A stretch of 61,317 nucleotides of DNA, taken from Acidimicrobiaceae bacterium. GTDB lineage: Bacteria; Actinomycetota; Acidimicrobiia; Acidimicrobiales; Ilumatobacteraceae. A model generated the notes under the pieces. It had not been told where the DNA came from, searched no databases, and worked only from the letters and a program-made list of their open reading frames with translations. The stretch lies in the NCBI GenBank assembly GCA_003569125.1, contig BGOG01000010.1, forward strand, positions 1-61,317. Reading direction: 5' to 3'. Below are positions 21,794-32,224 of the stretch, one piece after another (the stretch's first letter is position 1; each line of letters begins with the position of its first letter). The translations under genes and the position numbers were made by a program.

Positions 21794-24071
21794 ATGACTT
21801 CAAGCGCCGGAACCCCGATCGAACTAGTCACCGCCGTCTATTCGAAACTCAGTAAGAACGTTGCCCTGGGTCGCAAGCGTCTCGGTCGCCCACTGACGCT
21901 CACCGAGAAAATTCTGATCAACCATTTAACGAAACCCGCCAAGCAAGAACTTGAGCGCTCACGCAGTTACGCCGACTTCAATCCAGACCGAGTTGCGATG
22001 CAAGATGCAACTGCGCAGATGGCGTTGCTGCAATTCATGACCGCTGGCTTGCCGACAACTGCAGTGCCGTCGACAGTGCATTGCGATCACCTGATCTTGG
22101 CGAAATCCGGCGCACGAATCGATATGGGCGTGGCGATTGATACCAATAAAGAGGTGTACGACTTTCTCCGATCTGTATCGGCGAAATACGGTGTCGGTTT
22201 TTGGGGCCCGGGCAGCGGCATTATTCACCAAGTTGTACTTGAGCACTACGCGTTTCCTGGTGGAATGATGATCGGCACAGATAGCCACACGCCAAATGCC
22301 GGCGGACTTGGGCATGGTCGCAATCGGTGTTGGTGGCGCCGATGCCGTTGATGTGATGACAGGTTTTCCATTTAATGTGCGGTGGCCAAAAGTCATCGGC
22401 GTCAAACTCACGGGCAAACTCTCTGGATGGTCAAGCCCCAAAGATGTGATCCTCGAAGTTGCACGAGTTCTCACCGTCGAAGGTGGCACTGGTGCCGTGA
22501 TTGAATATTTTGGTGAAGGCGCCGACACAATTTCTGCAACTGGCAAGGCAACTATCTGCAACATGGGTGCCGAGATTGGTGCCACTTGTTCGGTGTTCGG
22601 ATACGACGAGCAAATGGCCGACTATTTGCGGGCCACGAGTCGTAGCGAAATTGCCGCGGCGGCCGACAAAGTTGCCGAGCATCTACGTCCAGACGATGGC
22701 GCACTCTATGACAAGACGATTGAGATTGATCTTTCAACTCTTAAGCCATTGATAAATGGCCCACACACGCCAGATCTTGCTCACCGAGTTGGTAGCGGTG
22801 TCGCAAAATCTGCAGCCGAAAATAATTGGCCTTTAGAAATTTCTGCCGCACTGATCGGCAGTTGCACCAACAGTTCTTATGAAGACATCACTCGCGCCGC
22901 ATCTGTGGCACGCTTTGCCGCATCAAAAGGCCTGAAAGCCAAAACCGATTTGCTGATAACTCCCGGCTCAGAACAAATTCGCGCGACAATCGAACGCGAT
23001 GGCCTGCTTGCCGACCTCGAGGCCATCGGCGCGACTGTTTTGGCGAATGCTTGTGGCCCGTGCATTGGTCAGTGGGAGCGTTCGAAAGAAATCACCGACA
23101 AACCCAACACGATTGTCAGTTCATTCAACCGCAACTTTCCCAAGCGCAACGACGGCTCGGCGAATACTTTAAGTTTCGTCACGAGCCCAGACACGGTCAT
23201 TGCACTGGCGCTTGCTGGTCGCCTTGATTTTGATCCAACGACCGACACGATCACGGCGCCAGACGGCTCGCTGGTTTCGCTGGCGGCACCACTCGGTGAA
23301 GTCTTGCCAATAAACGGATACGACGCCGGCGCCGAAACATTCATCTCCTCACCTGCAGATGGCTCGGCGATTGAAGTCGTCGTCGACCCAAACAGCGAAC
23401 GATTGCAATTGCTTGAGCCATTTGAAAAATGGGATGGCAACGATTTCATTTACATGCCAGTTCTGATGAAAGCAAAAGGAAAGTGCACTACCGATCACAT
23501 TTCTGCCGCCGGGCCATGGCTTAAGTTTCGTGGTCACCTCGAAAATATTTCTGGCAACTTATTTGCTGGTGCCGTCAATGCATTTACCGGTGAGGTCGGT
23601 CAGGGCTTCGACAAAATTGACGGTCAAGTTCGCTCGTTTCCTGAAATCGCTCGTCACTACGGCGACAATAACGCTCAGTGGTGTGCGATCGGCGATCAAA
23701 ATTACGGTGAAGGTTCGTCGCGTGAACACGCTGCAATGGAGCCACGCTTTCGCGGAGCACGAGTAATTTTCGCGCGATCTTTCGCGCGAATACACGAAAC
23801 AAATCTCAAGAAGCAAGGCATCGTGCCGTTAACTTTTGCCGATCCGAAAGATTACGACTTGGTCGGTGAGCACGACACGATCAGTGTGCGCGGAATGCCA
23901 CCAGAACCAGACAAGCCAGTGCGTTGCATCATCCACAAACGCGGTGGCGATGACATCGAGATTCAAGCACTACACACGTTTTCGCCAGAACAAGTCAAGT
24001 GGTTCAAAGCAGGTAGCGCGCTCAACGTAGTTCGCCAAAAAGTCAAAAAATCCAGCACCGCCAAAAAATAA
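21794..24071 (+). CDS. acn: Aconitate hydratase (mitochondrial-type), frame break at G run
   Basis: Isomerises citrate to isocitrate using a 4Fe-4S cluster; corrected length about 758 residues. First part: [24 protein letters not shown]. One extra G in 22310-22312 breaks the frame; without it the protein reads [19 protein letters not shown]. Cluster cysteines appear in [10 protein letters not shown] and [11 protein letters not shown]. The swivel domain has [13 protein letters not shown] and [21 protein letters not shown] precedes the ATG. The break falls in a universally conserved stretch, so a sequencing error is far more likely than a pseudogene. Confidence 0.93.
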
Positions 24072-24079
24072 GTGCCTGA

Positions 24080-24188
24080 AACGGGAAAGGCCCCGCGCTT
24101 TGGCGGGACCTCTCAACCTATTTGCTAAGGATGCTGGGGGAGCCGCCTTAGCAATAACACGAAGAACCTGGGGGAGGTTCTTTCGTTA
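24080..24188 (-). ncRNA. 6C-like small RNA with two C-loop hairpins and terminator
   Basis: Read on the minus strand. Hairpin 1 (about 24161-24181) has AGAACC/AGGTTCT arms around a UCCCCC loop. Hairpin 2 (24122-24154) has a 9-bp stem TTGCTAAGG/CCTTAGCAA around GGCTCCCCCAGC. Hairpin 3 (24088-24111) is a GC-rich 9-bp terminator stem followed by a T-rich tail. Two stem-loops with C-rich loops plus a terminator is the described architecture of actinobacterial 6C RNA. Each loop here has five contiguous Cs, with a sixth C just before the U, rather than six contiguous Cs. A promoter TTGAGG (24219-24224), 18-base spacer, CATAAT (24195-24200) places the start near 24188. It is antisense to the acn 3' region. 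Confidence 0.7.
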
Positions 24189-24194
24189 TAAATA

Positions 24195-24224
24195 ATTATG
24201 CTACAAATCACCCCTATACCTCAA
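24195..24224 (-). promoter_or_regulatory. Promoter of the 6C-like RNA
   Basis: Minus-strand -35 TTGAGG (24219-24224) and -10 CATAAT (24195-24200) separated by 18 bases, just upstream of the first C-loop hairpin. It also lies within the short leader of the divergent LysR gene. Confidence 0.5.
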
Positions 24225-24261
24225 GGCGAACGGCAAGATATCGCCTATCATTTTTAGAGAT

Positions 24262-25201
24262 ATGGAACTCCGCCAACTTGAGGTTTTAGTTGCAATTGCC
24301 GACAATGGGTCATTCTCCGGGGCTGCTCGGGCCTTATCCACCGTTCAAAGCAATGTTTCCGCCCACATTTCACGATTAGAGAAAGAACTCGCGGCAACTT
24401 TGGTTGAGCGCTCAACTGGTCGACTTACACAAGATGGACAAATAGTCGTAGACCACGCGCGGCACGTTTTTAATCAGATCCAAGACATCGCCGCCGCCGT
24501 TGAATCGAGTGAAAAAGATATCGCCGGCGAAACTCGCTTGGGCAGCATCGGTACCACGGGCCGATGGTTGATGCCGCGCTTTCTGCCCGTGCTCGCGGAA
24601 AAATTTCCGAACATTAATTGCACAATTTCTGAAGGAAGCACTTCGAGTTTGATCCCCCGTCTGATCGACGGCTCGCTCGACGCATGCATTGTTCACTTGC
24701 CAGTTGAGCATGACAATCTTGAATCGAAGTGCATTGTTCGCCGAAGACTTGATGCTTCTCGTTGACAATAAACACCAATGGGCCGCACTCGACAAAATCA
24801 CAATCGCTGAACTCGCGACGAAGCCATTGTTGTTGCCACCAAAAAATACCGCACTTCGACGAATCTTGGATCGAGCAGCGGGTTCACAACGACTCGTATT
24901 GAAACCCCAAGCCGAGATCGACGGGGTTCGACTTTTAACTTCACTTGCGTTTGAAGGTTTTGGTGCGACCATCGTGCCCGCAACCGCGACACCAGCCTGG
25001 CTTACGGGCGAGTTCAAGTGCATCGAGGTTCCCGAACTCCCGCGTCGTGTAGTTGGTTGGGTGCAGCGAACCCGACCTCTGGCGAGCAAAGCCACGCAAG
25101 CAGTCGGCGCGGTCATCCGGGAAGTAATCGAAAAAACTTACGACCAGCAACCAGGCGTGCACACGGGCAAGGGTGCATTCCCGCTCAAACGTTCTTCTTA
25201 A
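24262..25201 (+). CDS. LysR family transcriptional regulator, frame-broken
   Basis: N-terminal LysR helix-turn-helix (MELRQLEVLVAIADNGSFSGAARALSTVQSNVSAHISRLE) followed by a periplasmic-binding-like effector domain. After VEHDNLESK one extra base near 24730 shifts the frame; the other frame resumes ALFAEDLMLLVDN and runs to a normal end. The corrected length is about 312 residues. The stop lies 15 bases before the carboxyltransferase ATG, so both are probably co-transcribed. Effector unknown; control of neighbouring acyl-CoA carboxylation or TCA genes is inference from position. Confidence 0.85.
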
Positions 25202-25216
25202 GTAGCCTTGAGCGTT

Positions 25217-26562
25217 ATGACGGTTCATCTTCAGCGCGCGGTCAAGGGTGCCGCGGCCGCAGAGGTTCGCTGGCTCGAAACAATTAGTCGTCGCACAGTT
25301 TGGGTTGATGTGGATGAATCAGTGCGCCGTGGTGCACTTTCCGCAGAGGCTTCAGGCGTTATCGCCCATGCGGCAGACACCGCGCGCGAAAAGGTTTGCC
25401 TCTCGTAATGACGATCGGAAGTTCGGGCGCAGACATTGTTGAGGGTGTTGCGGCACTGCACGGTTGGGGACAAGCCGCGAAAGCAATCGCAAAATGTTCT
25501 GGCTACGTGCCGATCATTACGGTTGTGACTGGCCCGGCTGTTTCGGGCCCCGCATTGCTGATCGGCTTGAGCGACATCGTAATCATGACGAGCGAGTCGT
25601 ATGCCTTCGTCAGCGGTCCAACAATGGTCGCCGAATTCACTGGAATAAAAATCAACAATGATGAACTCGGCGGTGCAGATATCCACGCCAAACAAAGTGG
25701 CGTTGCACATATCGTCGTCGCGGATCGCGAGACTGCGATCACCGAAGTTGAACACGTGCTCTCATTTTTGCCCGACAACGTCGACGAAATTGCCCGCGCA
25801 ACACCAACCACAGACTCCGTTGACAGACTGACCCCCGAAGCCGGAAAATTAATCCCAGATTCATCGACGGGCAGTTACGACGTCAAACAAGTTATTCAAG
25901 CAATCGCCGATGATGGCTATTTACTTGAACTTCGTGCTCGTTGGGCGGCGAACATCGTCACATGCCTGATAACAATCGGAGGGCAAAGCGTCGGAGTGGT
26001 CGCCAATCAGCCAACAAATTTGGCCGGCACGCTTGATATTCCTGCGTCGCAAAAAGCCGCGCGATTTGTTTCATTTTGTGATGCGTTTAATATTCCGATT
26101 CTGACTCTTGTCGACACACCGGGCTTTTATCCAGGCAAAGATCTCGAGTGGCGCGGAATGATTCGTCACGGTGCGCAATTAGTTTTTGCCTATGGCCGAG
26201 CAACTGTGCCCCGCGTTTGTGTGATCTTGCGCAAGAGTTATGGTGGCGCCTACATCGTGATGGACTCGAAGAAAATGGGCAACGATTTATGTCTGGCATG
26301 GCCCACTGCTGAACTCGCGGTAATGGGTGCTGGTCAGGCGGCTGCAATTCTTCAACGCCGTGCAACACCGCAAGAGCGCGAGGCGTTTGAACAAGATTAT
26401 GTAGAGCGATTATTGAACCCGTATGTCGCTGCTGAGCGCGGATATGTAGACAACGTGATCGACCCCGCTGATACTCGTCGCGAAATTGCCGCGGCGCTGG
26501 CGATGCTCAGTGACAAACGCGAGAAACTTCAGACTCGCAAACACGACAACACACCTCTGTAA
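25217..26562 (+). CDS. Acyl-CoA carboxylase carboxyltransferase (beta) subunit, frame-broken
   Basis: Carboxyltransferase of the acetyl/propionyl-CoA carboxylase family, moving CO2 from biotin to an acyl-CoA. Seen: MTIGSSGADIVEGVAALHGWG, TGPAVSGPALLIGLSD, then the C-terminal half VVANQPTNLAGTLDIPASQKAARFVSFCDAF, LVDTPGFYPG, KSYGGAYIVM, AWPTAELAVMG. One base is missing in the T run at 25394-25397; restoring it gives EKVLPLVMTIG. The corrected length of about 448 residues is shorter at the N-terminus than standard PccB/AccD proteins. No biotin-carboxylase subunit is adjacent. ATG 25217 is preferred to TTG 25208. Confidence 0.85.
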
Positions 26563-26625
26563 CCAGCCACACGGCTAGCCTGTCGTTGGGACTGGAAGCT
26601 CCCACAACATAAAAAGGACACCACA

Positions 26626-27897
26626 GTGGCTGAAACAATCACCATTATTGATGACCGGACTGGTAAAAAAGTTACGGTACCGCTACGAGACGGCGTTTTT
26701 CCGTCGAGCGCCTTGCGCGAACTTGACCCCGACTTGAGAATGTACGACCCGGCGTTTTTGTCGACCGCGGCATGTGAATCTTCGATTACATATATCGATG
26801 GCGATGCAGGAATCTTGCGTTATCGCGGCTATCCAATCGAACAGCTCGCCGAAAAATCGACGTACCTCGAAGTTGCCTATTTGCTGTTAAACGGTGAACT
26901 GCCGACTGCGTCACAACTTGATAAATGGAACTACGACGTTATTCATCACACGATGATTCACGAGAACATGCGCAAGCGGTTTGTCGACGGCTTTCACTAC
27001 GACGCGCACCCAATGGGCATGTTCGTGTCGGCAGTTGCCGCTCTTGGAACTTTTTACCCTGAGTCAAAAGAGATTTTTAATCCTGCTTCGTTAAACAAGC
27101 AGATCTTGCGGCTCATCGCCAAAGTTCCGACGCTTGCCGCGATGTGTTACCGATTTAGTTCGGGTCTGCCTTTCGTATCACCGAACAACTCGATGAGTTA
27201 TCCGGAGAACTTCTTGAACATGATGTTCAGACTTGGTGACGATCACACCGTCGACCCGCGACTTACAAAAGCAATGGACCTCTTATTCATGTTGCATGCT
27301 GACCACGAACAGAATTGCGGAACAACCGCAATGCGAGTCGTCGCATCATCACACGCCGACCCGTTCAGTGCGATGTCGGCTGCCTCGTCTGCTTTGTACG
27401 GTCCGCTTCACGGTGGAGCAAACGAAGCGGCAATCAACATGCTCACCGAAATTGGCAGCATCGACAATGTCGAAGCCTTCGTCAAATCGGTAAAAGCAGG
27501 TCAAGGCCGACTGCAAGGTTTCGGTCACCGCGTTTACAAAAACTATGACCCACGCGCGGCGATTATCAAAAAAGCCGCATACGACGTTTTCGAAGTCACG
27601 GGCAAAAATCAACTGCTCGACATTGCACTCAAACTCGAAGAAGTGGCGCTCAGCGACGACTATTTTATTTCGCGAAAGTTATATCCAAATGTCGACTTCT
27701 ATTCTGGGCTGATTTATCAGGCACTCGGATTTCCGATTGAAATGTTCACGGTGTTGTTCGCAATCCCACGAACCGTCGGTTGGCTGGCTCACTTCAGTGA
27801 ATTACTCAGTGATGACGCACAGAAGATCAGTCGACCTCGTCAGTTGTATACGGGTGTCGACAAACGCGACTATGTCGCGATCAACAAACGTCAATAA
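26626..27897 (+). CDS. gltA: Citrate synthase (type I hexameric)
   Basis: Condenses acetyl-CoA and oxaloacetate, 423 residues. Starts with GTG, with AAAAGGA upstream. Seen: DGDAGILRYRGYPIEQLAE, catalytic His in HADHEQNCGTTAMRVVASS, GPLHGGANEAA, GFGHRVYKNYDPRA, and Asp/Arg end motif PNVDFYSGLIYQALGFP. It lies 63 bases after the carboxyltransferase. The ACTTGTA element seen at acn and icd is absent from its upstream region. Its end overlaps the convergent quinone oxidoreductase by 17 bases. Confidence 0.96.
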   Translation: MAETITIIDDRTGKKVTVPLRDGVFPSSALRELDPDLRMYDPAFLSTAACESSITYIDGDAGILRYRGYPIEQLAEKSTYLEVAYLLLNGELPTASQLDKWNYDVIHHTMIHENMRKRFVDGFHYDAHPMGMFVSAVAALGTFYPESKEIFNPASLNKQILRLIAKVPTLAAMCYRFSSGLPFVSPNNSMSYPENFLNMMFRLGDDHTVDPRLTKAMDLLFMLHADHEQNCGTTAMRVVASSHADPFSAMSAASSALYGPLHGGANEAAINMLTEIGSIDNVEAFVKSVKAGQGRLQGFGHRVYKNYDPRAAIIKKAAYDVFEVTGKNQLLDIALKLEEVALSDDYFISRKLYPNVDFYSGLIYQALGFPIEMFTVLFAIPRTVGWLAHFSELLSDDAQKISRPRQLYTGVDKRDYVAINKRQ

Positions 27898-28861
27898 TAA
27901 TTTTGCCGGTGCTGGCGTTGGTCTCCATATAGCGATGTGCCGAGGCAATATCTTCCAACGGGTATCTTCTGTCGATTACGGGGCGCAACTTGCCAGTTTC
28001 AAACATCGGCAGTATCTCGTCGATAAATTTTTGGGTTACTTCGATTTTTTCTTCGAGCGGTCGCGGTCTTAAAACAGTTCCGATAAGCCGAGCCCGCTTT
28101 GGCATCAGTGCTGAGATATTAAACGGTGTCGTTCCCCCGCCCATTAAACCGACTTGAACGATCGTGCCTTTGAGCGCCAGTGTGGCGACATTGCGATTCA
28201 GGTACTCACCACCGATGACATCAAGTACCGCATTGACGCCGTTATTATTTGTTGCCTTCTTGCATACTTCGACAAAATCTTCAGTTTTGTAATCGACAGC
28301 CAAGTCTGCGCCCAGTGCAAGACATGCGTCGCGTTTACCCGATGAACACGTGACAATCACATTTGCGCCGATGGCTTTACAAATTTGTATCGCCGCGGTT
28401 CCGACGCCCGACGCTCCGGCATGAACCAGTGCCCAGTCACCAGATTTCAAATTGCCCTGGCAAACGAGTGCATCCCATGCGGTTATGAATACTTCAGGAA
28501 TCGCCCCCGCATCGTCAAAACTCACTTTGCTCGGCACACGCATCGCCTGCCGTTGATGCACCACCAAATATTCGCCGTAGCCACCACCGCTAACGATGCC
28601 CATCACTTGGTCACCAGTTTTGAAACTTGTGACTTGGGCACCGCAAGATTCGACAGTGCCAGCAAATTCAAGACCAGGAATCTCATGGGTGCCCGGGAAA
28701 GGATCTGGATAAAAGCCCATCCTCTGCATCAAGTCGGCACGATTCAGTGAAGTCGCGCGAACCTTGACCAAGATTTCATTCGCATTTGGTTGTGGCTTAC
28801 CAACTTCAACTACTGACAAAACTTCAGGGTCGCCATATTTTGTAATTACGACCGCGCGCAT
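27881..28861 (-). CDS. NAD(P)H:quinone oxidoreductase, medium-chain zinc-independent family
   Basis: 326-residue quinone oxidoreductase of the medium-chain dehydrogenase superfamily. Seen: MRAVVITKYGDPEVLSVVEVGKP, VRATSLNRADLMQRMGFYP, cofactor loop VHAGASGVGTAAIQICKAIGA, and LALKGTIVQVGLMGGG. Zinc-ligand cysteines of alcohol dehydrogenases are absent, as in this family. It begins 2 bases after the icd stop, so it is probably translated from the icd transcript. Confidence 0.88.
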   Translation of the reverse strand: MRAVVITKYGDPEVLSVVEVGKPQPNANEILVKVRATSLNRADLMQRMGFYPDPFPGTHEIPGLEFAGTVESCGAQVTSFKTGDQVMGIVSGGGYGEYLVVHQRQAMRVPSKVSFDDAGAIPEVFITAWDALVCQGNLKSGDWALVHAGASGVGTAAIQICKAIGANVIVTCSSGKRDACLALGADLAVDYKTEDFVEVCKKATNNNGVNAVLDVIGGEYLNRNVATLALKGTIVQVGLMGGGTTPFNISALMPKRARLIGTVLRPRPLEEKIEVTQKFIDEILPMFETGKLRPVIDRRYPLEDIASAHRYMETNASTGKIIIDVC

Positions 28862-28863
28862 AT

Positions 28864-30087
28864 CTATTGCTTAGCCATTTTTTCTTGCAACCGACGATCG
28901 ACTGCAGCCAAGAATTGTTGGGTTGTCAACCATGGTTGATCCTTAGAAACGAGTGCCGCTAAATCTTTCGTCATCTCGCCGCCTTCAACGGTTTCGATAC
29001 AAACTGCCTCAAGAGTTTCGGCGAATTCGACAACTTTTGGTGTGTTGTCAAGTTTGCCGCGATGACTCAGGCCGCGAGTCCAGGCAAAGATTGATGCAAT
29101 CGAGTTCGTCGAAGTCTCCAAACCTTTTTGATGATCGCGGTAATGGCGGGTCACCGTGCCGTGCGCCGCCTCGGACTCTAAAACTCTGCCATCAGGCGTA
29201 GTCAAGACCGATGTCATTAGACCCAGCGAACCGAAGCCTTGAGCGACGATGTCAGACTGCACATCGCCGTCATAGTTTTTGCATGCCCAGAGATATCCGC
29301 CCTCCCAACGCACCATGCAGGCCACCATGTCATCAATCAAACGATGTTCGTAAGTCAGTTTGCGTTTTTCAAATTCGGATTTGAATTCGGCATCGAAGAT
29401 TTCTTGAAAAATATCTTTGAATCGACCGTCATACGCCTTGAGGATCGTGTTCTTCGTGCTCAAAAAAACTGGAAAGTTGCGTTGCAGACCATAGTTGAAT
29501 GATGCGCGAGCGAAACTACGAATTGATTCGTCGTAGTTGTACATTCCCATTACGACACCCGCATTCTTGAAATCGGCGACTTTCATTTCAACCGGCTTGC
29601 TGCCATCTTGTGGCACATAAGTCATCGTCACAGTGCCGGGCCCTGGCACCTTGAAATCAGTCGCCTTGTATTGATCTCCGTGCGCGTGACGCCCAATCAC
29701 AATTGGTTTGTTCCAATGTGGGATAAGTTTCGGAATGTTGCTACAAATAATTGGCTCACGAAATACGACGCCATCCAAAATATTTCTGATCGTGCCGTTG
29801 GGCGACTTCCACATTTGCTTCAAATTGAATTCTTTTACCCGTGCTTCGTCTGGCGTAATCGTTGCGCACTTGACACCAACTCCGTGTTTCAAAATCGCAT
29901 TCGCAGCGTCAACGGTGACTTGATCGCCAGTTGCGTCGCGATTCTCGACGCCGAGATCGTAGTAATCGATATTTATGTCGAGATAAGGCAAAATCAATCG
30001 GTCTTTAATGAATTTCCAAATAATCCGTGTCATCTCGTCGCCGTCAATATCAACAACCGGATTGGCGACCTTAATTTTTGCTGGCAT
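28864..30087 (-). CDS. icd: Isocitrate dehydrogenase (NADP), eukaryotic-type
   Basis: Oxidative decarboxylation of isocitrate to 2-oxoglutarate, 407 residues. The dimeric eukaryotic-type family is shown by [44 protein letters not shown], and C-terminal [15 protein letters not shown] and [14 protein letters not shown]. The cognate GntR-type operator lies 28 bases upstream of the ATG. It leads an operon with the quinone oxidoreductase and is divergent from an acyl-CoA dehydrogenase. Confidence 0.95.
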   Translation of the reverse strand: MPAKIKVANPVVDIDGDEMTRIIWKFIKDRLILPYLDINIDYYDLGVENRDATGDQVTVDAANAILKHGVGVKCATITPDEARVKEFNLKQMWKSPNGTIRNILDGVVFREPIICSNIPKLIPHWNKPIVIGRHAHGDQYKATDFKVPGPGTVTMTYVPQDGSKPVEMKVADFKNAGVVMGMYNYDESIRSFARASFNYGLQRNFPVFLSTKNTILKAYDGRFKDIFQEIFDAEFKSEFEKRKLTYEHRLIDDMVACMVRWEGGYLWACKNYDGDVQSDIVAQGFGSLGLMTSVLTTPDGRVLESEAAHGTVTRHYRDHQKGLETSTNSIASIFAWTRGLSHRGKLDNTPKVVEFAETLEAVCIETVEGGEMTKDLAALVSKDQPWLTTQQFLAAVDRRLQEKMAKQ

Positions 30088-30114
30088 AAAACTCCACTAT
30101 TTTGGCTCGAAATT

Positions 30115-30139
30115 ACTTGTATCTTACTTGTACACAATA
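30115..30139. promoter_or_regulatory. Second copy of the putative GntR operator, between icd and acyl-CoA dehydrogenase
   Basis: ACTTGTA at 30115-30121 and again at 30126-30132, the same 11-bp period as upstream of acn. It continues into CACAATA, giving the near-palindrome TTGTACACAA at 30128-30137. A minus-strand TAAGAT -10 box for icd would lie inside it. It may act on both divergent genes. Confidence 0.65.
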
Positions 30140-30202
30140 GTCACAGAACTCTCGACTATCCCAACGCAGGAAATTTTCTATTCGCCACATACCATCTTGC
30201 TG

Positions 30203-31309
30203 ATGGACTTTGCCTGGACACCAGAACAAACCGCGCTCCGCGAACGTGCTCGCTTGGTGGCGAGCCAGGCCGTAAAAAAATATGGACGATTTAACGACAC
30301 ATGGATGAACGGCTACTCGCGAGAATTTTCTCGCGAACTCGCGGCTCTTGGCTGGATCGGTATGACATGGCCCACCGAATTTGGCGGGGGCGGGCGACCC
30401 GCAATCGAACGACTAATCGTTGGCGAAGAAATGATCAGCGCTGGTGCACCAATCGCTGCCTCGTGGTTCGCTGACAGGCAGATGGGCCCGGCGCTAATTA
30501 GTTACGGCACCAAAGAACAACAAGACGAGTTTTTACCCGACATGCTCGCAGGCAACACAACATGGTGCATCGGCATGAGCGAACCTAACGCCGGTAGCGA
30601 TCTTGCGTCACTCAAAACATTCGCACAACGCGATGGCGATGAGTTCGTCATTAACGGTCAAAAAATTTGGACAAGTTTCGGCGAACACGCTGACTATTGC
30701 TATTTGATTTGCCGCACCAGCAACGACGGTTCGCCGCACGCGGGTATCAGCGAAATAATCGTCCCAATGAATACTCCGGGCATCGATGTTCGGCCGATCA
30801 AAGACATGACCACCAATAGCCACTTCTGCGAAGTTTTTTATACGAATGTTCGCGTTCCGGCGACGAATCTAGTTGGCGCACTTGGTGGCGCATTCAAACA
30901 AACGATGCGTCAACTCGAGCACGAGCGTGGTGGCATCGATCGCCTGGTTTCAAATCACGCACTTTACAAAATGGCCCTCGAGTGCGCCGACCGCAAAGAT
31001 TTGCTTGTTCGCCAAGAGATTGCAGCGATTGAAACGGGCTATCAAATCGGTCGAATTTTGGTTATTCGCGAAGTGTTGCACCAAGCCCCCGGTGGGTTCT
31101 CGGCAGCGACCAAATGTTTTTGCACCGAACACGAATGGCGTGTGGCGCAATTCGTCAGCAAAGTTTTTGGCGCACGCGCTTTATTGTGGGATGACAAGTC
31201 TCAAGGGCTCGCCTATGCCTCGGCCTACACAATTATGGGTGGCACTTCGAATGTGATGCGCAATATTCTCGGTGAACGCACGCTCGGCCTCCCCCGCGAA
31301 CCCAAATAA
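30203..31309 (+). CDS. Acyl-CoA dehydrogenase
   Basis: FAD-dependent alpha,beta-dehydrogenation of an acyl-CoA; 368 residues. Seen: MDFAWTPEQTALRERARLVA, MTWPTEFGGGG, WCIGMSEPNAGSDLASLKT, KIWTSFGEHADYCYLICRT, and MGGTSNVMRNILGERTLGLPR at the C-terminus. ATG 30203 is preferred: the in-frame extension back to 30008 runs through icd and the operator and has no family match. The usual catalytic Glu region cannot be confirmed by eye. Confidence 0.9.
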   Translation: MDFAWTPEQTALRERARLVASQAVKKYGRFNDTWMNGYSREFSRELAALGWIGMTWPTEFGGGGRPAIERLIVGEEMISAGAPIAASWFADRQMGPALISYGTKEQQDEFLPDMLAGNTTWCIGMSEPNAGSDLASLKTFAQRDGDEFVINGQKIWTSFGEHADYCYLICRTSNDGSPHAGISEIIVPMNTPGIDVRPIKDMTTNSHFCEVFYTNVRVPATNLVGALGGAFKQTMRQLEHERGGIDRLVSNHALYKMALECADRKDLLVRQEIAAIETGYQIGRILVIREVLHQAPGGFSAATKCFCTEHEWRVAQFVSKVFGARALLWDDKSQGLAYASAYTIMGGTSNVMRNILGERTLGLPREPK

Positions 31310-31315
31310 TTCTCT

Positions 31316-32183
31316 CTAGGCGTTGTTGAACACGAACTCGTAGGGTGCTTCACCAGGCCGCACAGGAAAGTCGAGCCCATCAATAGGCAAATTCTTTCGT
31401 ATCCCCGAACCTGGAGAAAATCGCTTATTTACAAATGTCATCTCTAAATACAGTGGCATCCCTGCTTCCGTGCATCGATCACTTGTGTTTCCGTGAAGGT
31501 GGGCAATCCAAAAGTGTGCCTTGAGCAATTCAACAATTCGCATGAACTGCTCTTTTCTGGTGTCGTGAATCTCCATTATCAACACCGGAACATCCCCAGT
31601 AAATCGACATCTGCTTTTCCGCGAAGCAGATCCCACTCACCGCCTTCAATGTCGATTTTGACTATTGTTCGGCGTGGATCCGCACGATATCCCAAGGCGT
31701 CTACAAATGAAATTTCATTTTTCTTGGTTGGACTGTGAACCACAAATTTTCTTATATGCACCAAGCGATTCTTTCGAAACCTAAAAGTAGGCAAGTAAGT
31801 CGCTAACGCAATTAAAGACCTTTTCAAATCCTCAAATCGAAACTTTCGCTCTGATTTCGGGCGACGTGATCGAATCTCATAGACAGTTCTTCTGCCCATA
31901 TAAATAAGACTTTTAATAATTCCAAAAACAGATATTGATGCATCAAAAACACGATGTTTTTCGGCGAAATCTTCTCGTGCTTGCGTTCAAGGAGCGCTTG
32001 CTCAAAACTCCACTCGGCGCCAAGACCAAAGGACAAACAGCCGTTGACCTCATCGAGTGCTTGTCGTGGCAAAAGATAACCACCATCGGCTTTGCGCCCA
32101 AGACGAACAAGATCAGACATCAATGGAGTCAATTCTTTCGGCGCATTGCACACCATTCTGAATGATTTTGATACAGAATTCAC
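31316..32183 (-). CDS. FkbM-like methyltransferase family protein, two frame breaks
   Basis: Three consecutive frames together give one protein of about 289 residues. Frame one: DLVRLGRKADGGYLLP, CLSFGLGAEWSFEQALLERKHE. Frame two: DFAEKHRVFDASISVFGIIKSLIYM, then ISFVDALGYRADPRRTIVKIDIEGGEWDLLRG. Frame three: DVPVLIMEIHD and LEMTFVN. The KIDIEGGEWDLL and ADGGYLLP segments are typical of FkbM-type SAM methyltransferases. One base is missing near 31970-31976 and one in the four-base run 31594-31597. The target is unknown and no sugar or polyketide cluster is nearby. The start is GTG at 32183. Confidence 0.65.
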
Positions 32184-32224
32184 CCGATAAAACTAACAGA
32201 AAAACAATCGTCTAGTCTCGGCGT

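Noticed and set aside
30008-30202. Upstream extension of the acyl-CoA dehydrogenase
   Set aside because: It runs antisense through the icd start and across the operator; the family begins at MDFAWTPEQ.
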